A stretch of 37,152 bases of DNA from Anaerolineae bacterium. Its GTDB lineage: Bacteria; Chloroflexota; Anaerolineae; Anaerolineales; Villigracilaceae. Within the stretch, counting starts at the first letter, position 1. Each line of letters starts with the position of its first letter. Location: contig JAFLCE010000037.1 of NCBI GenBank assembly GCA_017303655.1, forward strand, positions 1-37,152. Direction: 5' to 3'. The notes below the pieces were generated by a model. It had not been told where the DNA came from. It was given only the letters and a program-made list of their open reading frames with translations, and did no database searches. The position numbers were made by a program, and so were the translations under genes. Below are positions 14,466 to 22,640 of the stretch, in pieces.

Positions 14466-15200
14466 ATGAACAATCAACCTGTTCTAAAGCAATGGCTTGG
14501 CACCCTGCTTTTTCTTATCGGTACAGCCATCGGACTCACCCTATCTGGCTTCATGACCTGGGGCGAAATGGAATCCAACCTCGCCATCACCCTACCTGAT
14601 GCCAAAGGACTCGAGTTGTCCTGTCCGCTCATGCTCGCATATAACGAAACCGGCACCGTCCAAGCCGTCATCGTCAACGACACCGAAAGAGAGATCAAGC
14701 CCGTCGTCAAAGCTGGCTTCGGTCAACCCGACTCCCTCGCACAACAGAAGATCGAAGACACCATCATTCTCGCTGCAAAAAAAACACAAAGTGTTCAATA
14801 TACGATCAACTCATCCCAATCCGCATTTGGGCGCATCATCCCCGTCAACATCATCCAATCGCGCTACAGTCGCAACGCACCACGCTGGGGCGCTTGCGGC
14901 GTCCTACTCTTTAGCCTGTTCGGCATGAACGGCGCCTCTTCCCTAGCCCTCATCGTTACATCTAGTCTGCTGTTTCTCGCTGCCGGAATCTATCTCACCT
15001 ATCCCATCCTCATTGCCCGCGGCGACGCTCTGCGCAGTCTACGCCAGGCAGGTGGAGTGTTAGCCTTCCTTACCATCACTGCACTCATCAGCGCCCTCTT
15101 CCGCTGGTGGGGTCTCAGCATCATCATCGAAGCCATCAGCCTCATCGCCCTCGGCACCTTCATCATCGACAGCCTCTTCGGTCAACATAAGCTGATCTAA
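14466..15200 (+). CDS. Hypothetical multi-spanning membrane protein
   Basis: 244 residues. One N-terminal transmembrane helix (about 10-32) is followed by an extracytoplasmic domain of about 105 residues (MTWGEMESNLAIT to PVNIIQSRYSRN) with a beta-rich look (TGTVQAVIVNDTEREIKPVV). Three or four more helices lie between about 142 and 237. The exposed domain resembles an Ig-like or small beta-sandwich sensor, but I do not recognise a family. The start at 14466 has no SD and a -10 box six bases away, so leaderless translation is likely. No partner gene is adjacent: the next gene is 300 bases on. Confidence 0.75.
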   Translation: MNNQPVLKQWLGTLLFLIGTAIGLTLSGFMTWGEMESNLAITLPDAKGLELSCPLMLAYNETGTVQAVIVNDTEREIKPVVKAGFGQPDSLAQQKIEDTIILAAKKTQSVQYTINSSQSAFGRIIPVNIIQSRYSRNAPRWGACGVLLFSLFGMNGASSLALIVTSSLLFLAAGIYLTYPILIARGDALRSLRQAGGVLAFLTITALISALFRWWGLSIIIEAISLIALGTFIIDSLFGQHKLI

Positions 15201-15500
15201 CTTCACTTCCTTCATCATAAAGACTCGTTTGAACACGGATACTACGGATTTCACAGAGGTTCACGGAAAATCACTAAAGATCACCGCTCTTTTCCGTGCG
15301 CGCATTGTCCATGCAATCCGTGTACGAAAAGAAATAGCCTCTTCCCCCCAATCCCGAAGGGATGATAGGATTATAGAAAACAATAAACCAGCTAATTCAA
15401 ATCCCGAAGGGATGACATAGTCTTACAATCTTTGTCACCCAATCAGGGTCACAACACAAGGTGATTTATTCTTTCTGAGACTTAACAATAGAGGTGTATC
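15201..15500. other. Gene-free spacer with interspersed repeats
   Basis: No gene is seen. It contains a GAACACGGATACTACGGATT block with partial inverted copies (AATCCGTGTAC near 15316), a type of spacer repeat I recall from environmental Chloroflexota and Bacteroidota. It also holds two AATCCCGAAGGGATGA copies (15350-15367, 15400-15418) and the SD GAGGTG before the gene at 15501. Confidence 0.55.
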
Positions 15501-16022
15501 ATGGATCAATACGAAAAGAACGTAGATGCCGCCGCCAACAAAGTCTTTAACACCGCCGAAAAGGTCGGGCGTGGCGCAAACAAACTCGCCATTGGCTGTA
15601 CCACCATCATAGCCAACCTGTTCTTTGGCGCTTTCTGTCTGTGGGGAGCCTACGCCGCCACCATCGCCTACCGCCTCGAAACAACAGGCATCGTCGTCCC
15701 CGGCATCGTCATCGGCTTGGACGAAAGCAACACCGACGGCTCAAGCACCTATTCCCCCGTCGTCGAATTCACAGCCAACGGGCAGACCTACACCTTCGAA
15801 AGCGACAACGCCTCCTCCCCACCCGCCTATCAAGTCGGCGAAACGGTCAACGTCCGCTACGACCCTGCCGACCCCAACACCGCCCAGATCGACAAACTCA
15901 CCGAACGCTGGCTCATGCCCATCCTGCTGATCCCATCCATGCTATGCGGCTCCATCGTGCTCACCTTCTTCATGGTGCGTGCCTGGCGTCGCGGAGATGA
16001 CGTGATAACCAACCTCGTATGA
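15501..16022 (+). CDS. DUF3592 membrane protein
   Basis: 173 residues. A charged N-terminal amphipathic segment is followed by transmembrane helix 1 (about 34-56), an external beta domain with the DUF3592 signature (TTGIVVPGIVIGL, YSPVVEFTANGQTYTF, YQVGETVNVRYDPADPNTAQI) and helix 2 (about 138-160). The G-V-V-Y-P-NP-A pattern makes the family clear, but its function is not established. GAGGTG lies 7 bases before the ATG. The stop overlaps the next ATG (ATGA at 16019-16022), so the two are translationally coupled and head a three-gene run with the CPBP protease. Confidence 0.85.
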   Translation: MDQYEKNVDAAANKVFNTAEKVGRGANKLAIGCTTIIANLFFGAFCLWGAYAATIAYRLETTGIVVPGIVIGLDESNTDGSSTYSPVVEFTANGQTYTFESDNASSPPAYQVGETVNVRYDPADPNTAQIDKLTERWLMPILLIPSMLCGSIVLTFFMVRAWRRGDDVITNLV

Positions 16023-16399
16023 CCGAACTCGTCCCCATTCACTTCTACGACGAAACCATCGAAGTCCGCTTCGATGAACCGCCCGTGCGCGAGAAAGCGC
16101 CGCACTGTCCCAACGCCTTTGTTTGGAACGACACAACCTATCCCATCACCGCTGCCCTCTCCGAGTGGAGCGATTTCACCCGCCGCGGCAGAATGGCAAA
16201 TAACATGCGCCCCGCTCATGCCGCCACAGCCGCCACACGCGGTTCCTTGAACGTCGGGCGCTACTACTTCCGCGTGCAAGTGGCAAACGGACAGATCTTC
16301 GATATCTACTACGACCGCGCCATGAAAAGCGTGGATGATCGTAAGGGGCAATGGGTTCTATATAGAGAATTGGAACAACATGAATCAACAGCAGGATAA
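16019..16399 (+). CDS. DUF6504-like small protein
   Basis: 126 residues, soluble. The N-terminal pattern IEVRFDEPP, then AFVWNDTTYPITAALSEW, and the second half GRYYFRVQVANGQIFDIYYDRA fit DUF6504-type proteins, which in actinobacteria often sit near DNA-repair polymerase genes. No function is established, and no repair gene is adjacent here. It overlaps the stop of the DUF3592 gene by four bases and the start of the protease gene by 20, so the three form a tight operon. A shared role at the membrane is possible but only inferred. Confidence 0.75.
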   Translation: MTELVPIHFYDETIEVRFDEPPVREKAPHCPNAFVWNDTTYPITAALSEWSDFTRRGRMANNMRPAHAATAATRGSLNVGRYYFRVQVANGQIFDIYYDRAMKSVDDRKGQWVLYRELEQHESTAG

Positions 16400-17090
16400 C
16401 TCCACTCCGCCTCCCCCTCCGCCCGTGCCTGCCACCTGGTCCGCAAACGATACCTGGCTCGGGCTTGCGCTCCTGATCCTGATCGTACTCGGCTATGCCT
16501 TCGGTGTTTCCCAGCTCGAAGCCACCCCAAGCCTGAATACGCTCTCCATCGCGCTGTTCGAGTTTCTCCTGCTCATTCCCATTGCAATCATCTTTCTCTG
16601 GCGCAAGGTCTCATGGCAGGCATTGGGGCTCAAGCGTTTTGACAACAAAGACCTTGCCCTGGGCTGCGGCTTGCTCATCATGATCTACTTCGTAACCATA
16701 ATCAACAACTTGCTCATGATCGCCCTGGGTGTTGCCGTCCAAGTAGAAACCATCACAGAGATGTTCAACGAAATGGACTCTCCGCTGATTTTCGCCGTAT
16801 CCACTGTCCTCCTGGCACCCTTCACCGAAGAGCTCTTCTTTCGCGGATTTCTCTTCAAAGGCTTGCGTGAAAAATACGGCTGGGTCAACGCCTTGATGTT
16901 CAGCTCGATCATCTTCGCCCTGTTTCATGGGCAGCTTGCCACCCTGCTGCCCACTTTCTTAATGGGAGCCTTGTTCGCCTATATGTTCCAGAAGACCGGG
17001 TCCGTCTTCCCGGGCATGCTGCTGCATTTTTCCATCAACGCCTTCAGTACAACCATCTTTCTGATCGCCGCACAAATGGGCTTGCTGTAA
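16380..17090 (+). CDS. CPBP-family intramembrane metalloprotease
   Basis: 237 residues from the ATG at 16380, chosen over the earlier ATG at 16335 because it begins the disordered MNQQQDNSTPPPPPP tail and keeps overlap with the upstream gene short. About six to eight hydrophobic helices follow. The CAAX/bacteriocin-processing signature is present: EELFFRG with Glu150, Glu151 and Arg155, then FALFHG with His183, and LLHFSIN near the C-terminus. These residues form a zinc or glutamate-type protease site in the membrane. Bacterial members process peptides or act in self-immunity, and the substrate here is unknown. A palindromic hairpin at the stop separates it from the convergent ndh. Confidence 0.9.
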   Translation: MNQQQDNSTPPPPPPVPATWSANDTWLGLALLILIVLGYAFGVSQLEATPSLNTLSIALFEFLLLIPIAIIFLWRKVSWQALGLKRFDNKDLALGCGLLIMIYFVTIINNLLMIALGVAVQVETITEMFNEMDSPLIFAVSTVLLAPFTEELFFRGFLFKGLREKYGWVNALMFSSIIFALFHGQLATLLPTFLMGALFAYMFQKTGSVFPGMLLHFSINAFSTTIFLIAAQMGLL

Positions 17091-17113
17091 GACGAGATAA
17101 TATCTCGTCTTAC
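17087..17113. terminator. Hairpin between convergent CPBP and ndh genes
   Basis: GTAAGACGAGAT AAT ATCTCGTCTTAC: a perfect 12-base stem with a 3-base loop. The TAA of the protease gene lies inside the stem, and the ndh stop follows three bases later. No T-run, so it may act through stem strength or as a 3' end stabiliser. Confidence 0.6.
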
Positions 17114-17115
17114 AC

Positions 17116-18366
17116 TCACTCCTTCGTGATCAAACGCACCTGGTTATCGTAGAAGAAGTAATCCCACGCCCAGTTGAACATTACGATCAAGCGGTTACGA
17201 AAGCCGATGATGCGATAGATGTGTAGGAAGACCCAGATCATCCACGCGATGAATCCGCTGAATGAGATGCCGAAGATGCGGGCGACGGCAGCGTTACGTC
17301 CTACCGTGGCGAGTAGACCGGGGTCCTTGTAATGGAACGCAAGCGGCTCTTTCCCTTCCATCATCAATCGAATATTCTTCGCGGCGGCTTGTCCCTGCTG
17401 AATGGCGACGGTCGAAAGCATCGGCAGGGGTTGACCATTCCCATTGGCGAAGAAAGCGGCATCCCCGATCACAAAGGCTTCAGGAAACTGAGTCAGGTTC
17501 AAGGTCGCTTGGATGCGAACACGTCCCATGCTAGCTTTCTCGGCAGGCAGGGTATCGATGATCTCCGCGGCTTTGGCACCGGCAGTCCAGATCAGCGTTT
17601 GTGTTTCAATGATCGCACCATCCCCCAGGGTCACACGCCGACCGTTGAAATCTTGCATCTTGGTATTCAAGCGCACATCCACTTGTTTCTTTTGTAAAAG
17701 CCGCAGCGTCGCCTGACGCAATTCATCGGGGTATGCCGCGATCAGGTTCGCACCTGCTTCAAGCAAAATCACCCGCGCCTCGCTCAGATTCAAGCGCGGA
17801 TAATCCTTACGCATCACATGCGTGATCAACTCTGCCAATGCGCCTGCGGTTTCCACGCCAGTCGGTCCGCCCCCAACGATGACGAATGTCAGCAGGGCTT
17901 TGCGCTTCTCGGCGTCGGCTTCGCGGCTGGCAGCTTCGAACATGGATAGCAAATGATTGCGGGTCTCCACGGCGGTCTCCAAGTCTTTGAGTTGCAGTCC
18001 ATGTTGCTCCAGAGTGTTGAAGCCGAAGAAGTTCGTGCGCGCTCCGGCTGCCAGCACGAGATAATCGTAGGCAATGACCGAGCCGTTGAGTCTCACAAAT
18101 TTTTCAGCGAGGTTGACCTCGGTCACCGTGCCCATTTGAAATGTGAGATTCTTTTGCTTGCGGAAGATGGTACGCACCGGCTGGGCAATCTGCGAAGGCA
18201 GCAAACCGGCAATCGCCACCTGATACAACAGCGGCTGAAAGAGATGGTGGTTGTTCTTATCGATCAATGTGATGCGCACGGGGGCTTTGGCAAGTCCGCG
18301 GGCGGTCTCCAGCCCGGCAAACCCTGCGCCGATAATAACGATATGGGGGATTTCCCTGATGTTCAT
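17116..18366 (-). CDS. ndh: Type II NADH:quinone oxidoreductase (NDH-2)
   Basis: 416 residues, full length for the family. It oxidises NADH and reduces membrane quinone without pumping protons, using FAD. The FAD-binding dinucleotide fold is at the start (HIVIIGAGFAGLE), the quinone/FAD loop NHHLFQPLLYQVA follows, the NADH-binding fold is FVIVGGGPTGVETAGAL near residues 161-178, and the second FAD motif is EAFVIGDAA. The C-terminal amphipathic membrane anchor is rich in aromatic residues (WMIWVFLHIYRIIGF, WAWDYFFYD). SD AGAGGA lies before the ATG at 18366. It lies near the quinone-biosynthesis-type prenyltransferase at 19190, which fits a respiratory role. Confidence 0.92.
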   Translation of the reverse strand: MNIREIPHIVIIGAGFAGLETARGLAKAPVRITLIDKNNHHLFQPLLYQVAIAGLLPSQIAQPVRTIFRKQKNLTFQMGTVTEVNLAEKFVRLNGSVIAYDYLVLAAGARTNFFGFNTLEQHGLQLKDLETAVETRNHLLSMFEAASREADAEKRKALLTFVIVGGGPTGVETAGALAELITHVMRKDYPRLNLSEARVILLEAGANLIAAYPDELRQATLRLLQKKQVDVRLNTKMQDFNGRRVTLGDGAIIETQTLIWTAGAKAAEIIDTLPAEKASMGRVRIQATLNLTQFPEAFVIGDAAFFANGNGQPLPMLSTVAIQQGQAAAKNIRLMMEGKEPLAFHYKDPGLLATVGRNAAVARIFGISFSGFIAWMIWVFLHIYRIIGFRNRLIVMFNWAWDYFFYDNQVRLITKE

Positions 18367-18490
18367 GGTTTCCTCTGTGTGAAAAGTACCTCGTACTTCT
18401 TATTGTGAAATTTATCACCATTATTATAACCAAAACGGTCGTATTTGGGAATATTTTCACAATAGGATTTTAGTACTACCCCACCAACTA

Positions 18491-18522
18491 AAAAGACGGG
18501 CTCTCACGAGGTCCCGTCTTTT
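18491..18522 (-). terminator. Rho-independent terminator of the SnoaL-like gene
   Basis: AAAAGACGGG (18491-18500) pairs with CCCGTCTTTT (18513-18522) with a 12-base loop. Read on the minus strand it follows the stop of the 18545 gene and ends in a T-run. Confidence 0.75.
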
Positions 18523-18544
18523 ACATTGAGCCAAACAGAGTTAT

Positions 18545-19102
18545 CTACACCCGCCGAACATCGGGGAAATAGACCGTGGGGAAAGAAAAATTGACTTGTG
18601 CAAACTTCCATTGATCTTGTTCGCGCACGACCACAGCTGTAAAACGTAGGGGCCAAGTGAAGGTCTCGCCGCGGTTCAACTCATAAACCGTATTCGTGCC
18701 ACCGCGCAGGATGTAATGCAGCTTTTCCTCAGCGGGCAACTCGGAGGTTTCGATAAACTCTTTCACAAACTTGAGATACGAAGCATAGTTCTCTTTTTTG
18801 ATTGTCTGTGTGACGGTGGCAGTCGCCGCAACCCAGCCAACCTCACCGCGTGAATGAATGGACGCGGACTCAATATCCAGCTTCAAGTCGCCCCACTCTT
18901 CCCAATCTCCTTTTACCAGGGCGCGTGCCGTGTCACGCGTGAGATACCATTCGTATTCACCGGGTTTGACTCCATTCGTGCCAACGATCTCAACATCCGC
19001 CGTGAACAACCCCATAAAACTATCGAGTTGTTGAAGATCACGATGGGTATAGCCTTCTTGAAAAAGAGTGAGTAGGGCTTTGATCTCAGTGTGTGCGGTC
19101 AT
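18545..19102 (-). CDS. SnoaL-like (NTF2-fold) domain protein
   Basis: 185 residues. The first ~120 residues have the NTF2/SnoaL cone-fold layout: an opening helix pair (IKALLTLFQEGYTHRDLQQLDSFMGLF), TADVEIVGTNG, a Trp-rich helix and paired strands (GEVGWVAATATVTQTI), ending in RFTAVVVREQDQWKFAQVNFSF. Such domains act as small-molecule isomerases/hydrolases or simply bind ligands, and no catalytic residue can be assigned here. The start at 19102 (MTAHTEIK) has GGAG upstream and is preferred over the earlier ATG at 19153, which would overlap the terminator hairpin of the upstream gene. Terminators on both sides make it monocistronic. Confidence 0.75.
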   Translation of the reverse strand: MTAHTEIKALLTLFQEGYTHRDLQQLDSFMGLFTADVEIVGTNGVKPGEYEWYLTRDTARALVKGDWEEWGDLKLDIESASIHSRGEVGWVAATATVTQTIKKENYASYLKFVKEFIETSELPAEEKLHYILRGGTNTVYELNRGETFTWPLRFTAVVVREQDQWKFAQVNFSFPTVYFPDVRRV

Positions 19103-19137
19103 ACAAACTCCAAAAATGCAGGATAGTCTATAAATGA

Positions 19138-19167
19138 AAACCTCCCGCCTCAAACGACGGGAGGTTT
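19138..19167 (-). terminator. Rho-independent terminator of the prenyltransferase gene
   Basis: AAACCTCCCG (19138-19147) pairs perfectly with CGGGAGGTTT (19158-19167), loop of ten bases. On the minus strand it follows the stop of the gene ending at 19190 and ends in TTTT. Confidence 0.75.
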
Positions 19168-19189
19168 GGTTCCAACCATCAAGCGGATC

Positions 19190-20221
19190 TTAGCGCCAGA
19201 AATTTTGGGTAGCAGGGAGTAAACGCAGGGCTACATCCAAGAGTAAGCCGAGCATGAAGAGCGAGCCAAAGGCACGGTTGTTGCGGAAGCCAATCGGTGC
19301 GAAGTAGAGGGGCCAACCACCTTGCCCGTCGGGGAAGCCTTCAGGGCGAGTTTCAGGCTTGGGCTTGGAAAGAGGCGCAAGACTTTCTCGCAGGGCAGGC
19401 AGTGCGAACAGCACGATCAACATGATCGGGGTGAAGAACTTCGTCGCGATCAAATAGCCAGTGAAAATATAAGGCAGGACCATCATGGCGATGATGGTGT
19501 AGCGCGCGGCTTTTTCGCCGATGACAACCGGCAGGGTGTAGATCTTTTTTGAACGATCAATCTGAATCTTATCGATATGCTTGCCGAAGATGACGGTGGT
19601 GACGCCAAGCACGTAGGGCAGGCTGGCAATCACGACAGACCAGTTCCAATTGCCTGCGAGGACGTAGTATCCCCCGCCGATCATAAGCGGTCCCCAGACC
19701 ATAAGGACCGCCACTTCACCGAGGGCAAGCCCTTTGAGGGGCCAGGTGTAAAAGAGGACGAAGAACGAACCGAGCCCAAGCAAAATCCAGGTGGTGGTAT
19801 TGAACTCAGTCTGCCAGACGAGATACAAGCCCGCGATCATGGCAAGGATGCCAGTGACCACAAAGTAGGTCAGGTGCTGACGTTTGGTCATCAAACCAGA
19901 AGCGACCGGCTGGGCACCGTACATGGTGCGATAATAGTTGTCCTTGTCCACACCGCGGACAAAGTCGGTATAGTCATTGAAGATGTTATTGCTGGCATGC
20001 GCCATGATGAGCCCAAAGACCAGGGCGAACCACGGCAAAAATTCAAACGACCCATCGCGCCAGGCAAACAAGCCAGCCAGAGCGGCAGAGATGAAGGTCA
20101 TGATGAGAACAGCAGCGCGGGTGGAGATCAGCCACTTGGAAATGACATCCAGACCGTCCCACTCTTCCTTTGAGACTTCGGGAATTACGTTTAACGCTTT
20201 TTTCCACATTGCGAAGTTCAT
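19190..20221 (-). CDS. UbiA/MenA-family prenyltransferase
   Basis: 343 residues, integral membrane with about eight or nine helices. The prenyl-diphosphate site is NNIFNDYTDFVRGVD (78-92), the NDxxD-type motif of MenA-like enzymes, and the second Asp-rich site reads FGKHIDKIQIDRSKK near residue 220. MenA joins a polyprenyl chain to 1,4-dihydroxy-2-naphthoate in menaquinone synthesis, and a respiratory quinone role would match the nearby ndh. Other UbiA members (heme O, chlorophyll or lipid prenylation) cannot be excluded. Length is a little above the usual ~300 because of an N-terminal extension and a GG-rich loop (FPDGQGGWP). SD AAGGAG lies 8 bases before the ATG. Confidence 0.85.
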   Translation of the reverse strand: MNFAMWKKALNVIPEVSKEEWDGLDVISKWLISTRAAVLIMTFISAALAGLFAWRDGSFEFLPWFALVFGLIMAHASNNIFNDYTDFVRGVDKDNYYRTMYGAQPVASGLMTKRQHLTYFVVTGILAMIAGLYLVWQTEFNTTTWILLGLGSFFVLFYTWPLKGLALGEVAVLMVWGPLMIGGGYYVLAGNWNWSVVIASLPYVLGVTTVIFGKHIDKIQIDRSKKIYTLPVVIGEKAARYTIIAMMVLPYIFTGYLIATKFFTPIMLIVLFALPALRESLAPLSKPKPETRPEGFPDGQGGWPLYFAPIGFRNNRAFGSLFMLGLLLDVALRLLPATQNFWR

Positions 20222-20363
20222 GTTTTTACTCCTTATTTTTTTTGAATTATATCCAATTCACCCTGTTTCGTCTGATACAGGGTCTAAGTTTGAACATCTG
20301 TCACCTGAATTCAGGAATTAAATCACGGCAGTCTGCTTTTTCGCATGGCGCATGCAAGGGAAA

Positions 20364-20410
20364 CGGTCATCGTTGCTGCGATTAACTCGCCTATCGGGCA
20401 ACGATGACCG
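20364..20410 (-). terminator. Hairpin downstream of phosphofructokinase gene
   Basis: CGGTCATCGTTGC (20364-20376) pairs perfectly with GCAACGATGACCG (20398-20410), a 13-base stem with a 21-base loop. It sits 34 bases after the stop at 20444 on the minus strand. The T-run is short (GTTTCCC), so strength is uncertain. Confidence 0.55.
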
Positions 20411-20443
20411 GCTCATAATTTGTACCTGCTTGCAAATCCGAAC

Positions 20444-21643
20444 TTACAATTCGCTGGTCATAATGAACAGCGGTTTCATTTCAAAGTTCTCATAGATCGG
20501 ACGGTAGCGTTCGGTGTCGTAGAATTGCGGCACACTGATGACCTTCTTGGTCGCGGTCACTACATCCAGCGGGACATTATCGTAACGTCCGTTCTTCAAG
20601 ACCACCAGACGTCCATGAATTCCTTTTAGCAGCAAGTCTAAAGCCAGGTTGCCGAATGCCATGGGTGCAATCGAATCGACCGCGTCCGGGTCGCCGCCGC
20701 GCACCATGTAGCCAAGCTTCTGGTTGACCACGTCGACAGCCTTGCCGTCGTTGAATTTCGGCGATATTTCCTTGATCTGAGATGAGACAAGATCGCCAAT
20801 GCCGCCCAATTTTGCATGACCATAAGCATCTGTGGTGCGGTCGGCAAAGACCATTTCGCCGCCTTCATACATGGCGCCTTCCGAGATCAACAGCACGGAA
20901 TAATTGCTGGGGTTGGCACGGCGATCCTTGATCAACAACTCTGTCAGATGCTCGATATTGAATTTAAATTCAGGGATCACACAGCGATTTGCCGCGCCTG
21001 CCATGGTTGGCAACATGGCAGTATAACCTGCGTAACGCCCAAAGACTTCCAGCACGAGGATGCGTTCATGCGAACCGGCAATGGTACGCAGACTATTCGT
21101 CAATGAGATGGTGCGAGTGACGCAGGTACTAAAGCCGATGCAATAATCGGTGCCCGGCACGTCGTTGTCCATTGTTTTCGGAATGGCAATGACCTTGAAG
21201 CCTTCCTGATATAGGCGCACGCCATAACTCAGGGTGTCATCCCCGCCGATGGGGATCAAGGAATCTACACCGAGGAAATCGAGATTTTTGAGGATCTCGG
21301 GAGTCAGGTCGTTTTTTTCTTCGGAGTAGGCATCTTTCAAATGAGCAGGAACGCTCGACTTCTTGACAGAACTCGGCTTGGTACGCGAGGTATGCAAGAA
21401 GGTTCCACCCGTGCGCCCGGCGCGATTGACGATCTCTTCGGTTAGGAATTGATAATTATTGCTGTTATCCGCGTTTTTATCACGGATAATATCGACTAAG
21501 CCCCCCCACCCACGACGAATCCCGACTACTTGATATCCCTCTCGTAAGGCACGGATGGTTACCGCGCGAATGGCTGGGTTTAATCCCGGCACATCGCCTC
21601 CGCCAGTCAGAATTCCGATCACGCCTTTCTTCTTGTTCACCAT
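20444..21643 (-). CDS. 6-phosphofructokinase, pyrophosphate-type
   Basis: 399 residues. It phosphorylates fructose 6-phosphate at C1. The substrate loop GILTGGGDVPGLNPAIR starts the protein. The phosphoryl-donor site reads PIGGDDTLSYG (GGDD, Asp136), where ATP-using enzymes have GGDG. The catalytic loop reads PKTMDNDVPGTD with Lys156, where ATP-using enzymes have Gly (PGTIDND). These two substitutions are the accepted signature of PPi-dependent enzymes, so this one is probably reversible and uses PPi. The fructose-binding segment MAGAANRCVIPE and the MVRGGDPDAVDS region are present. The start at 21643 has a GCGAGG-type SD. No other glycolytic gene is adjacent. Confidence 0.9.
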   Translation of the reverse strand: MVNKKKGVIGILTGGGDVPGLNPAIRAVTIRALREGYQVVGIRRGWGGLVDIIRDKNADNSNNYQFLTEEIVNRAGRTGGTFLHTSRTKPSSVKKSSVPAHLKDAYSEEKNDLTPEILKNLDFLGVDSLIPIGGDDTLSYGVRLYQEGFKVIAIPKTMDNDVPGTDYCIGFSTCVTRTISLTNSLRTIAGSHERILVLEVFGRYAGYTAMLPTMAGAANRCVIPEFKFNIEHLTELLIKDRRANPSNYSVLLISEGAMYEGGEMVFADRTTDAYGHAKLGGIGDLVSSQIKEISPKFNDGKAVDVVNQKLGYMVRGGDPDAVDSIAPMAFGNLALDLLLKGIHGRLVVLKNGRYDNVPLDVVTATKKVISVPQFYDTERYRPIYENFEMKPLFIMTSEL

Positions 21644-21729
21644 GGCAACCTCGCAATATTTTTATAGGATCGAAAGAATTTTACGCAAGTGCTTGACTAC
21701 ATTTCTATGATATTACCTCATTTTTTTTA

Positions 21730-22626
21730 TTACTCTCCAAGCTCGGGAATGGTCTGAATCGGGGCGCGCTTTGCTGTAAGATTCTCAACCCAAAAGATAA
21801 TGAGAGCGATCCAGACAATGCCGAAGCCGATAAAGCGGGTGGTGTCGAAGGGTTCTTTATAAACAAAGACACCAATAAGAAATTGAATGGTGGGCGCAAA
21901 GTATTGCAAAATGCCGATCATATTCAGAGGAATCTCTTTGGCGGCTGAAGCGAACATCAGCAATGGAATGGTCGTTACCACTCCGCCACCAATGAGAAGC
22001 AGGTCCACGGTGAGACCATCATGTAGAAAACCACCGGTGCCATTCCCTTGCACGACCATGAGGTAGATCAAAGCCGCAGGGAAGACAATGCCTGTTTCGA
22101 GAGTCAGCCCAAAGACCGACCCGAGCGGGGATAGTTTCTTGACCAATCCATACAAGCCGAAGCTGACCGCCAGCGAAAGCGCGATCCATGGCAGACGTCC
22201 GTAGGTGATGGTGAGATACGTCACACCGATGGTAGCTACGATCACAGGCAACCATTGCATGGGGCGAAGTTTTTCACGCAAAAAGATAACCCCGAACAAG
22301 ACACTCAATAACGGATTAATAAAATAACCAAGACTCGTTTCAATAATAAAACCGGCGTTCACACCCCACACATAAATAAGCCAATTTATAGAAAGCAGCA
22401 CGCCCGCCACGGCATAAATGCCAAGTGTTTTGCGGTCGAAGGCAACTGCGCGAAAATCATTCCATTGTTTTGTGAACAGAATGAATGCCAACAATAAAAG
22501 GAAAGACCAGGCAATGCGATGCCCAAGCAACTGCAAAGCCGGAACATCATGCAGCAACTTCCAATAAATCGGAAAGAACCCCCACATGGCGTATGCCGCA
22601 ATGCCGTACCAGATACCTTTATTCAT
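21730..22626 (-). CDS. rarD: RarD/EamA-family transporter
   Basis: 298 residues from the ATG at 22626, chosen because GGAG lies 5 bases upstream. The longer frame would add a non-conserved segment overlapping the kinase gene. Ten predicted helices in two EamA repeats fill the protein. RarD-like features are the opening MNKGIWYGIAAYAMWGFFPIYWKLL, the HRIAWSF helix, and LGYFINPLLSVLFGVIFLREKL, plus LQYFAPTIQFLIGVFVYKEPF in repeat two. RarD proteins are putative metabolite exporters (chloramphenicol-sensitive in name only). Its start lies 14 bases after the stop of the Ser/Thr kinase gene, so the two may be co-transcribed. Confidence 0.9.
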   Translation of the reverse strand: MNKGIWYGIAAYAMWGFFPIYWKLLHDVPALQLLGHRIAWSFLLLLAFILFTKQWNDFRAVAFDRKTLGIYAVAGVLLSINWLIYVWGVNAGFIIETSLGYFINPLLSVLFGVIFLREKLRPMQWLPVIVATIGVTYLTITYGRLPWIALSLAVSFGLYGLVKKLSPLGSVFGLTLETGIVFPAALIYLMVVQGNGTGGFLHDGLTVDLLLIGGGVVTTIPLLMFASAAKEIPLNMIGILQYFAPTIQFLIGVFVYKEPFDTTRFIGFGIVWIALIIFWVENLTAKRAPIQTIPELGE

Positions 22627-22640
22627 TTTTCTCCAGAAGT

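Noticed and set aside
19577-20173. 198-codon plus-strand frame opposite the prenyltransferase
   Set aside because: Antisense shadow of a membrane protein gene: hydrophilic, without motif or start signal.
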